A DNA stretch of 64,000 bases, from contig OZ007510.1 in assembly GCA_963931865.1 (NCBI GenBank), positions 14,488,111 through 14,552,110 of the forward strand, in the 5' to 3' direction. The DNA is from Axinella damicornis (taxonomy: Eukaryota > Porifera > Demospongiae > Axinellida > Axinellidae). The translations under genes were made by a program, and so were the position numbers. The notes under the pieces were generated by a model. The model did no database searches. It saw only the letters and a program-made list of their open reading frames with translations, and was not told the DNA's origin. Shown one piece after another: positions 11,507 through 21,800 of the stretch. Positions within the stretch are counted from its first letter, which is position 1. Each line of letters begins with the position of its first letter.

Positions 11507-12361
11507 TATCTCCACTGCATGTGGTCATGCACTGTTGCTCAAAATATGATGGCTGTGTGACACCAGCTGATAACTGTCAGTGACGTTCATGATTGTACGT
11601 ATGTATCTCATTATCACAGAGGAGCAGGGGCTCTGACTGAGTCTTCATCCTGCTAGTCCTCCCAAGCCACGCCCCCATGCATGTATACTCTTTGATGATT
11701 GTGTGAGGCTCCTGCGTGCTCCACTTATGAACCAGTACCTCCTCTGTTGCTTGTAGACGTGGAAATGAGCAGTGAACCTCACAGAGGTACAGTACCGTAT
11801 AATTATAGGTGGTTGTACTACAGTGATGACGCAGTTGCCGACCACAGTGTATATAGCGTAACCTGCTAATTGGAAGTTATACTATCATGCCCGTCTATAT
11901 CTACCATACACCCTTGTCAGCACAAATTAGTGTATACACAGAAGCCACTTTAGTATACTCAGCAAGTGCACTTAGAAGCCACTGTAGTACAAGCCAGTTG
12001 TACTACCAGCTGCTGTGGTTTATCAGGAACACACTCTGGCTGTTATTCAATTAGAAGCCTTGACTGCGCCTGTGTATTCTCACAGCAGCTGGTAGTATAA
12101 CTTTAACATCTTTTGATGATGAAAGGAGGTTTGCTAAATCAAATTATTGCTGGATGGGTAGGGAGAGTTGGCATGCCATCAAAAAGCTTTTAAACCTACC
12201 ATTCCTGATCTCAAGGTCAGGTATCCAGCAATAAAAAAATAAGTTTATGGTTTCTTTTGTTATGGGGTGGTTAGTCAAATATACACTTGGTTTGACTGGA
12301 AATTCATATCCATCTTTATCTCATGTAGTTAAGATAGCAACAGCTCATGTAGGCTATACCG
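11507..12361. other. Non-coding interval with a small inverted repeat
   Basis: Contains TACTACCAGCTGCTGTG near 12000 and its complement near 12082-12098, a hairpin with a roughly 65-base loop. At 12326-12353 is one copy of the 41-bp repeat motif that continues after 13558, showing that the element between was inserted into that array. No gene. Confidence 0.55.
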
Positions 12362-13534
12362 TATAGCGGGAAAATTTGGCGGGGGGTTTAATTTGGCGGT
12401 TTGTCGGTGTAGGGAAAAAACGCCTAATTAAATTCCGCCAATAATAAGCCCCACCCCAGCCGGCCACTCGGGTATGTGCGTGCACATTAGTAATGTCCGC
12501 ACGCACATAGGATTATGGCACTGTACCAGTAAAAGACATTCTGGGGTTGTTCAGTTTCACTAGTAAAAAATATCTGATTCAAAAACAGACGTTTCGGTAT
12601 AGCTATACAGCTACCATCATCAATGCATAAAACAGTAAATACCCGAAGGCAAGCGTACAAACATCAGGCGGGTAAAAATGGCGGGAAAAAGGGGAGGGAG
12701 AATGGCGGGAAAAATTATACTGCAGGTGCAACTATGAGTTCTTCAGCAAGTGGTCATAGATGGGAGGGAGGGAGCCCTTGTCTCTGTTGAGGGCGAGGGG
12801 TTGCTTCCTGATGTGGCATGCCAGCATGATAACCTGCACATGAGGCTCTCGCTGGAGGCATGCCACATCAGGAAGCAACCCCTCCCCCTCAACAGAGACA
12901 AGGGCTCCCTCCCTCCGTACCTATGACCACCTGCTTAAGAACTCATAGTTGCACCTGCATTATAATTTTTCCCGCCATTCCCTCCGCCCCTTTTTCCAGC
13001 CATTTTTTCCCGCCGTTTTTATGTGATGTTTGTACTTAAGCTTGCCCTCAGGTATTTTACTGTTTTATGCATTGATGATGGTAGCTGTATAGCTACTGAA
13101 ATGTCTCAACCTAGTCACACAGAACTGTTCACAGTAAAAGACAGCTGTATACTCCCAAGAGAATGCGACATCAGGGATTCCTCTCTCTCTCCGGGAAGGA
13201 ACTACATGCCGCTAATGAGAGTGTGAGGGACGTGCCAACGATTGCGCTCGAGCGCATCACCGCCACAGCCATCTCCCGAGTGCAATCCAGTTGCACTCGG
13301 ACGGTGGGGCCCCAAACTGAATGGAAAACGTGATGACCTCTGACACATCTCTCTACTTCCTCCATGGCTAGCTACCTGGTAACTAACTGGTTGCACTCAC
13401 ACGGCGCCTAGCGCCTAGCCTCGTGCCGAGGATCAAAACGCCAAATTTGCCAAATTAAAAAAGATGTCGTTTTGACTGAAATCGCCAAATTTAATGCCCG
13501 CCAAATTTAATGGCCGCCAAATTTTCCTGCTATA
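12362..13534. mobile_element. MITE with GCCAAATTT-rich ends and a giant internal palindrome
   Basis: Terminal repeats TATAGCGGGAAAATTTGGCG and CGCCAAATTTTCCTGCTATA, with several internal GCCAAATTT copies near each end. It is inserted in the first unit of the 41-bp array. Inside, 12593-13108 is a palindrome with arms of about 240 bp. A fragment of the same family lies at 35286-35390. No transposase. Confidence 0.7.
12593..13108. repeat. Giant imperfect palindrome
   Basis: The left arm (AGCTATACAGCTACCATC through GAAGCAACCCCTCGCC) is mirrored on the right arm around a loop of about 35-50 bases near 12840. Arms are about 90% alike by eye. Probably a nested foldback element. Confidence 0.8.
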
Positions 13535-13554
13535 CAGGCTATATCTGCTGTATA

Positions 13555-14148
13555 CTTGTAGTTAGGATAGCAACAGCTCATGTAGTTACCATAGTAAACC
13601 AGCTCATATATAGCAACAGCTCATGTAGTTACCATAGTAACACAGCTCATATAGCAACTGCTCATGTAGCTACCATAGTAACTCAGCTCATATAGCAACA
13701 GCTCATGTAGTTACCATAGTAACACAGCTCATATAGCAACAGCTAATGTAGTTACCATAGTAACACAGCTCATATATAGCAACAGCTCATATATAGCAAC
13801 AGCTCATGTAGTTACCATAGTAACACAGCTCATATAGCAACTGCTCATGTAGCTACCATAGTAACTCAGCTCATATATAGCAACAGCTCATGTAGTTACC
13901 ATAGTAACACAGCTCATATAGCAACTGCTCATGTAGCTACCATAGTAACTCAGCTCATATAGCAACAGCTCATGTAGTTACCATAATAACACAGCTCATA
14001 TAGCAACAGCTCATGTAGTTACCATGGTAACACAGCTGATATAGCAACAGCTCATATAGTTACCATAGTAACACAGCTCATATAGCAACAGCTCATGTAG
14101 TTACCATAGTAACACCGCTCATATAGCAACAGCTCCTGTAGTTACAAT
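13555..14148. repeat. 41-bp tandem array
   Basis: About 14 copies of a 41-bp unit containing CAGCTCATATAGCAACAG and TAGTTACCATAGTAACA. The second half is itself near-palindromic (GTTACCATAGTAAC). Two unit variants differ at CAACAG/CAACTG and GTTACC/GCTACC and alternate in blocks. Confidence 0.9.
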
Positions 14149-14198
14149 AACGGTCTGGACAGCAGTTGTCATCATTAGAACTAGTGTGGGACTCCTTA

Positions 14199-14335
14199 CG
14201 CTCATTACACTCCTGGTAGGGGGAAAATTGTGCCGCGTAATCTAAATTACACTCCTGGTAGGGGGAAAATTGTGCTGCGTAAGTATTACACTCCTGGTAG
14301 GGGAAACATTGTGCCGCATAACTAACTAATCTAAT
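14199..14335. repeat. Three tandem copies of the repeat-unit end
   Basis: TTACACTCCTGGTAGGGG followed by AAAATTGTGCCGCGTAA is repeated three times. A similar triplet lies at 14823-14945. This is the terminal motif of the 450-bp units that follow. Confidence 0.85.
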
Positions 14336-14449
14336 CTAAATACATAATCCAACCTCACAGCATGCAGGAAACGTCTACAGAGATTCTGACTACACCGTCG
14401 TGATCGCTATCATGCAGTGACACAACCGCACAATAATTGTAAAACTCAC

Positions 14450-16970
14450 CTTGGTGGTGGAGATACAAGCGCTTTTGGCGTGCCGTCGGCCGCCATTGCT
14501 CGAGCACTCTCTTCAACTTTCGTTGCCAGTACAGCTCTTACGAAAGGCCCACAAAGATCCTGACCACACGGCTGAGATCGCTGTCGTTCACTGACGCTTA
14601 CGTGCCGAACTCACCTTGCTGGCGAAGTTGTGAGCGCTATAATAATTTCATGTCTTGCCTTTGCCAAAGGCTTTGGCCTCCATTGCTAGTGATCGACTGA
14701 GCGTGGTTGCCACGTGGCATGTGCGTTACTTGGAACGAACTGCGATACTTAGCATGCGCTACGGGAGACGAAACCGGGGTTGCAACGGCTACCAGGAGTG
14801 TGGTTGCCCCTCGAATAATTAAATAATTACACTCCTGGTAGGGGGAAAATGGTGCCGCGTAATGTAATTACACTCCTGGTAGGGAAAAATTGTGCCGCGT
14901 AATGTAATTACACTCCTGGTAGGGAAAAAATTGTGCCGCGTAAATAATATAATCTTTGAGTACTTAGGATTGGCCTACAGAGATTCTGACTACACCACCG
15001 TGATCGCTATCATGCACTGACGTGAATGCAAAAAGTTGGTGCTAAAACTCACCTTTGTGGTGGAGATATGAGCGCTATTGTCTCGCCGTTGGCCGCCATT
15101 GCTCGAGCGCTCCATCGACTTCTGGTGACAGTACCGTTCTTAGGAAAGGCACACGAATATTCTGACCACATGGCTGTCATTCACTGACGCTTACATGTCA
15201 AAACTGGCTAAGTTGTGAGTGCTGTAATAATGTCTTGTCTTCCTTTTGGTCGCCATTGCTCGCGCGATCGACTGAGCGTGGTTGCCATGTGGCATGTGTG
15301 TTAATTGAAACAGATTACGATACTTAGCTTGCCCCTCGTTTAATAAATATGTAACGTTTGACTACTTAGGATTGGCCTACAAAATTCTGACTACATCGTC
15401 GTAATCGCTATCATGCAGTGACCCAACTATACAAATTTGGAGCTGAAACTCACCTTGATGGTGGAGATACAACTGCTTTTGTCATGCCGTTGGCCGCCAT
15501 TGCTCGAGTGCTCACTTCGAGTTGCCAGTACAGCTCTTTGGAAAGGCCCACAAAGATTCTGACCACACGGTCGTGATCACTCTCGTTCACTGATGCTTAC
15601 GTGTGCAAACTCACTGTGCTGGCGAAGTTGTGAGCGCTGTAATAATTTCTTGTCTTCCCTGTGGATGCCATTGGTAGCGATCGACTGAGTGTGGTGGCCA
15701 CGTGGCATGTGCGTTAATTAGAACGAACTGCCTTACTCAGCTTGCGCTATGGCGAGTCGCAACCAGGGTTGCAACGCCTACCAGGAGTGTGGTTGCCCCT
15801 CGTTAATTAATTAATTAAACTTTACAGCTCGCAGGAAAGGGCTACAGAGATTCTGACTTCACTGTCGTGATGGCTATCATGCAGTTAGACAAACACATAA
15901 AAATTGTGCTGAAACTCACCTTGGTGGTGGAGATACAAGCGCTTTTGTCGTGCCATCGGCCGCCATTGCTCGATCACTCTCTTTGCCATTGGTTGCCAGT
16001 ACTGTCTTACGAAGGCCTCACAAAGATTCTGACCACAAAGCCGTAATCGCTGTTGTTCACTTACGCCAAACTCACTGTGCTGGCAAAGTTGTAAGTGCTG
16101 TAATAATTTCGTGTCTTCCCTTTGGGCGCTATTGCTAGCGATCGACTGAGCGTGGTTGCCATGTGGCATGTGCGTTAATTGGAACTAACTGCGATACTTA
16201 GCTTACACTACGGTGAGTTGCAACTGGCATTGCAACGGCTACCAGGAGTGCGGTTGCCCCTCGTTACACTCCTAGCTGGTCCCTCGTTACACTCCTAGCT
16301 GGTAGGGGTAAAATTGTGCCGCGTAAATAATAAATGTTTGACTACTTCGGAATGGCCTACAAAGATTCTGACTACACTGTCGTGATCGCCATCATGCAGT
16401 GACACAATCACACAATAATTGTGCTGAAACTCACCTTGGTGGTGGAGTTACAAGCGCTTTTGTCGTGTCGTCGGCCGCCATTGCTCAATCGCTCTCTTCG
16501 ACGTTGGTTGCCAGTACAGCCTTACGAAGGCCCCACAAAGATTCTGACCACACAGCCGTGATCACTGTCGTTCACTGACGCTCACATGCCGAAACTCACC
16601 GTGCTGGTGAAGTTGTGAGCGCTGTAATAAGTTCTTGTCTTCCCTTTGGACGCCATTGCAGACTTGATCAATCAAACGGGGTCCTCACGTGACATGTGCG
16701 TTAATTGGAATGAGCTGCAACGCGTAGCTTGCGCGACCAGCGAGCTTTAACCGGTTGCAGCGCGGCTACCAGGAGTGCGGTTGCCCCTCGTAATCTAAGT
16801 AATCTAATCAAACCTCACAACACACAGGAAAGGTCTACAGAGATTCTGACTACACCGTTGTGAACGCTATCATGCAGTGACACAAACCCATAATAATTGT
16901 GCTGAAATTCACCTTGGTGGTGGAGATACAAGTGCTTTTGTCGTGCAGTCGGCCGCCATTGCTCTAGCGC
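14450..16970 (-). other. A-type repeated first-exon-like frames
   Basis: In each unit the minus strand reads ATG then a 15-16 codon frame ending at a GTGAG donor-like site (for example 14450-14496). Readings include MAADGTTKALVSPPP (units 4 and 1 nearly identical), MAADDTTKALVTPPP (unit 5), MAANGMTKAVVSPPS (unit 3) and MAANGETIALISPPQ (unit 2). The isolated seventh unit has lost the frame. Whether these are transcribed is unknown. Confidence 0.45.
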
Positions 16971-17150
16971 TCTCTTTGACTTTCCTTGCCAGTACAGCTC
17001 TTACGAAGGGCCCACAAAGATTCTGACCACACGGCCGTGATCACTGTCATCCACTGACGCTTACATGCCGAAACTCACCGTGCTGTCGAAGCTATGAGTG
17101 CTGTAATAATTTCTTGTCTTCACTTTGGCCACCATTGCTAACGATCGACT
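14605..17150 (-). other. B-type repeated first-exon-like frames
   Basis: The second half-unit reads ATG then 19 codons to a donor-like GTGAG: MASKGKTRTYYSAHNFTST (unit 5), MASTGKTRNYYSAHNFAST (unit 3), MVAKVKTRNYYSTHSFDST (unit 6), MATNRKTRHYYSTHNLASA (isolated unit at 23.8 kb). Unit 4 has ATA for ATG, unit 1 has a stop, and unit 2 has lost the donor. The KTR-x-YYS-x-HN core is kept in most copies. Confidence 0.45.
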
Positions 17151-17436
17151 GAGCATGGTTGCCAAGTGGCATGTGCGTCAATTGGAACAAACTGTAATAC
17201 TTGGCTTGCGCTATGGTGAGTGGGAACCGGGTTGCAACAGCTTCCAGTAGTGCAGTTGCCACTCGGGGATAAGCAAAAAAAAATTACCTCAGGATATTAA
17301 ATATTACATAGACAGGAAATGACATGATGTGGTCTGCTGAAATATATATTTGTAGATCGGTTACCAGCCTGGAAACCTATTTCCGGTTTAGTGTTTGTAT
17401 CGATCAGTACCCATTTCTTCACATCTACTATTTTAG

Positions 17437-17739
17437 GTGCTCTCTTGGGCATTACTGACCTTGCAACAGTCCTCAATGACACTTACCAATGTCGTGCCAA
17501 ATGGTATAACCTCGGCATCCAGCTCCGAGTGGATGTTGGGACTTTGGATTGCTTTCAGGTGAAGTACGGTGATCCTGGTGACCAACTTAGGGAGGTCTTG
17601 AGAACTTGGTTGACATCTAGTGGAAAATCAACATGGGAGGGCATGGCTGAGGCCCTTAACAGCCCTGTCATTGAGGAGGCCCTGCTAGCTGAGGAACTGC
17701 AGCAAAAGTACTGCCCCAGTGGACAGCCACCTGTGGATG
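17437..17739 (+). CDS. Death-domain exon
   Basis: Preceded by a pyrimidine-rich acceptor (CTACTATTTTAG) and followed by GTGAGT. It encodes about 100 residues; the hydrophobic spacing and the two conserved tryptophans (KWYNLG and RTWL) fit the six-helix death fold. An ATG-initiated reading from 17391 would include intron sequence, so I start at the acceptor. Confidence 0.75.
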
Positions 17740-18767
17740 GTGAGTGACTTCATGTATATAGTCTCAATTTGGTTATTCCCTCACTGGATGGCTTTCAGTG
17801 TATCATACGGGTGGGGGGGGGGGGGGTTCACCCCACCCAGAATTTGGAAAGATATGATGTCCTAATTACCTTTAACTCTTTGCACGCGTCGGGCCTCCTA
17901 GTCCGGCCACTTTAACCCTTTCCCCAATGCAGCCGGATATATCCGGCATGAGCACATGCGTGTCTTTACAAAAATCCATAAAATACACTTCGGACCCTAG
18001 CGTCGTGAAGAACTTTCTGAGCATGCTCAGAACGTTGCTCTAGCACGTGGTATTTTCTAGAACATTCTACGGCATCAGTTACTAAGGGCAAATGCGCAAA
18101 AATGCATAAGTTCCAAGATGGCTAACATGTATACTGTAAGCGGTGTTGTTGAACGACTGGAATGTCTTCGATTTCGACCTCGATGATGGATTAGACAGCG
18201 ATTTCGGACAAGAAGGAGTCCGTAGCTACCTTTCCAGGGCTAACTTGGACGGTTTGGAGGGCATGGGGCGCGGTGATCGCGACAGAGCAGACAATGGAGG
18301 ACGAAGACACTCGCGGCGATAGAGAAATGGATACTCTCCTACCCCTAGTCCGGTTCAGGGTGATCTGGACGCTGCCTCGAGTAAGTCTACACTTAGAAGA
18401 ACCTAAGTTTAGTAATCCAGGAAAGAACAGACATCATTCCAGGAAAGAACAGATATCATTCCTTGTGTGAATGTATTCTGTAGGCTTGGTAAAGAGCACT
18501 CTGAACAGTCCTGCCCCTCCTCCTTGAGGCTCGCCAGCTCCTCTTGTGTTTTCAGAAGGTCTGCATGGAGTAGTCCAGTCCATTGCAGTCATGGATCAGC
18601 CAGCTCAACCCTTCCCCTCATGGATAAACCAGTTCTTTCCCATGGTATGCAACATGTCGCCTGTCTGTCCTGGACGAGGACGGAACAAGGAAATGGACAA
18701 AGACGAGGACATGGTATGGTGATTGGCAGGGGATTTGGGAGAGGGGTGTGTGTGTGTGTGTGTATGT

Positions 18768-18804
<37 letters not shown>

Positions 18805-21800
18805 GAGCACAGTGGAGGGAGTGACAGACACAGAGCAAGCGAGGAGAGAGCGAGTGCAAGTGCAGTTCACGGTCCTTGGATTTGAGGGTGTGTGCAGTCT
18901 TCTACAAAAAGCAGTTTCGTAGCCTTGTCTTGGTGATGCTCCTGTCTGCTCTCTTGGACTCCTGGAGTCATATGAGGGGTTCATGAGGATAGCATGACAA
19001 TACACAAGTGTTGTATTCTTGAAAATGCTTGTATGGCATGCTGTTAACAAAAGTAATAATAAATAATAATAATAATAATCGTCTTATTCATGAAAAATGT
19101 CATATAAACCCGTGTTTTTGCCGTGTACGTTTGTTCTATGGGGCTAAAAGTGACATCATAATGTGTATAAATAGCTCAGCTACTTAAAAAGGTGTGGTTG
19201 CTAAGGACTCTGCCGTTCAGCGGCGCTGCTATGAATTTTTTTAAGTAAACGCTATTCAATTTCCTGCGTGAAATGCAAATTAATTTATCGGGGAAAGGGT
19301 TAAACGGTTAGCTTTAAAATGCCTATAATTTATGCACTTCCAAAGGTGCGCCGTGGTGTAGTCTGCAGTGCGTGCACATTGTATTACAACCATCGGGGGT
19401 TCGAATCCGGAAAGAGCAACTGTTTTTTCTCTTTTTCTTTTGGTTTTTCTTAACTTATTAATTATTCATAATTAAGTGCATTTCCCCAATGTTGTTTTAG
19501 TTAACTAAAGGGTCATTCCATGTCAAATCAACACAAAAAAATCGTGACCTCTTCCGATTTTGACGAAACCTGGTGAGCCTGTTAGTTCTATTAAGAAACC
19601 ACTGCACACCAAATTTCAGCTTCTGAAGTGTTATAGCTTTTCAACTGCAACAAATTTAATTTTGGCCTCAGGTGCCCGTTTTAGACCGCGTGCCATGACT
19701 AAAATACCCATATCTTCAGAGCAACAAGGATTTTCTCAAAGCTCTTGAAAGGCTCTTTCATTTGGCGTATAATAATTTGATGTTTGATCTAATTAAAGTT
19801 CAAAGGTTATGTAATCTGACCTTTGACCTTGGTTCTGGAAAAAAGAAAGTTTTGATTTTTTTTCAAACTTTTTTTACAAAGACCTATGTGTTTATTCACC
19901 AAGTTTTAATTTGGGACTACAATGGGAACAGCAGCTATAGACCAAAATGTACGAAATATGTGCACATAGCATACACAGATAATGGGTCTAAAACCCACCA
20001 TGTTTACTAACCCGCCTAATTTCTGAACCAACTTAAGCTCTTCAGTTGCAGCTCAGCTTGCTTGCTGTCTGTGTCAGTGTACATGTGACTTTTCGTAGCA
20101 TTGCTTTATTTCCAAGTAACTGGCTTCACTTGCTTCAGCCACATTCACCTACATGAACATTCCTGTTGTGCAGAGGTCTGACAGTCTCTATGACACCTCC
20201 GTTCATGTTAGCGTAGTGCAGCACATGGACAGTTCCCTCTTCACGGACATGCTTGTCTCAATCACTACATCTGCGTGAGTCCAGTGTAGCTCCTTACTCT
20301 GACTTGTTCGTCACTAGCCACCTGAACATGCACATTCAGCTACACTCATGCTTGAAACCTTAAGGTGTCAGGTTAAGTTACTAATGTAGGGCTTAGTCAG
20401 GCTCTCACCAACAAGCAAGGTTCACGCACTATGAGATATACCATTGGATGCTGTGGAGATCAGCTCAGCGGCGGATCCAGAAAATCCTTGAGGGTAGATC
20501 TTTTGGTGGGCGAAGCCACCTGCCGCGAAGCGGCTTGCCGCGTAAGCGGCGCTCCCTAGGGGGGCATGCTCCCCCCAGAAAATTTTTGGAAATATGGATG
20601 CTCTAAGGTGCAATTTGGCACATTCTTGAGTAGAAACAGAATCGCTACTGGACTCACCATTAGTTCCTTCTCTTGCAACCGAGACCGCTTCCACCATGGT
20701 TTGTATACTAGTAGTATATACTCGTGTGTGTCTGATGCCACATGCAGGGAAAGTCCCGCTCCCAATTATTAAGAGTGCAAAGTACAGCTACCTTCACGCA
20801 CGCGCGTGCACATTTACCTGAGCTGAGGACGGGACTAGCTGGATCGCGCCTCCTACGCCGCACATGGCTATAGCTCGATCGAGCGGCTGCGCTAGGTGTC
20901 GATACGTAGTCTACGATATTTTGTGGGTATAATTCTGGGTAGTTCGACCGAACTCAACGAAGTACCCCTGGATCCGCCAGTGCAGCTGCACAAGTACTAT
21001 AGGGCACTATGTGAGGTCATCATACAATCCAGTTGCAAGCATTTTTTTGATGAATAACCTTGCAGATGGTAATTGCAGTATTTAGCTAAGTCTTTTTCTC
21101 TCAACCTAATGATGATCATGGCCTATAATCTTGAGTACATTACTTGTATGTAGTATGTATAAGTATCAAATCCCAATTTACACAAAGGTTCTTGCACAGG
21201 GTTGAAAAGAGCATAGTAAAGACCCATGCACCCAGTAAGGCTGCCGCTAGTCTGTATTCCTCAGTTAGGTGGTGAGTATAATCAGACCACTTCCAGCTGT
21301 ATACCATCTTCCCATCTACCTCTAGTACAACTTAAGCTAACTGTTTTGGGGCTTTCAGAAGCCGGTTGAAAATATAAATTCAGTCTGCTGTCATTGAAAA
21401 CAACAGGAAATAATGCAGTGGTGATTTTTGCAATCACTGCTGCAGCAGACAAATCCAAGTACTGTATAATCATGCTTGATGCCAGCCAGACCCTCCTCCG
21501 TGTGCATGTGTCGCCTTATTAACCACACATATTCAAAGTGAAAACCAAGGTCAAAGGTCAGATTTCGACATATCATTAAAGTAAACACATCAGATTACAA
21601 GAGGGCATTACAACTACTTTAAGGAAATGTCTCTGTACAGATCACTTTAGGTCCCTATTTGAGTCATGCATGGCATGTGGTGTAAAAACAGGCAATTACG
21701 TTCAAGAAGTATACCTGTAGTTGTAGACTGAGGAAGTAGAATTTTAGTGTGGAGTGGTCTCTCAATTAACCAAGGTTTTGTAATCTGACCTTTGACCTTG

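Larger units (their letters stand above)
14340..17270 (-). repeat. Tandem array of ~450-bp units with exon-like segments
   Basis: Six diverged units (about 14345-14820, 14955-15345, 15360-15806, 15830-16266, 16335-16796, 16815-17265). Each ends CTACCAGGAGTG followed by a CCCCTCG-type end, and several start TTACACTCCTGGTAG. A seventh, isolated unit is at 23467-23971. On the minus strand each unit is a head-to-tail dimer of about 210-bp halves, each half having AGCAATGG, a short open frame and then GTGAGTTT. The array abuts the death-domain exon. Confidence 0.8.

Noticed and set aside
15885..16169. 94-codon minus-strand ORF in the tandem units
   Set aside because: It is out of frame with the ATG-to-donor frames conserved among units and runs through the donor; not kept in other copies.
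18467..19050. ORFs of about 150 codons on both strands
   Set aside because: They depend on a 36-base G run and adjoining GT repeat inside a piggyBac-like element; no domain.
19346..19418. A functional tRNA gene
   Set aside because: Promoter boxes fit but acceptor and T stems do not pair; more likely a SINE head or relic.
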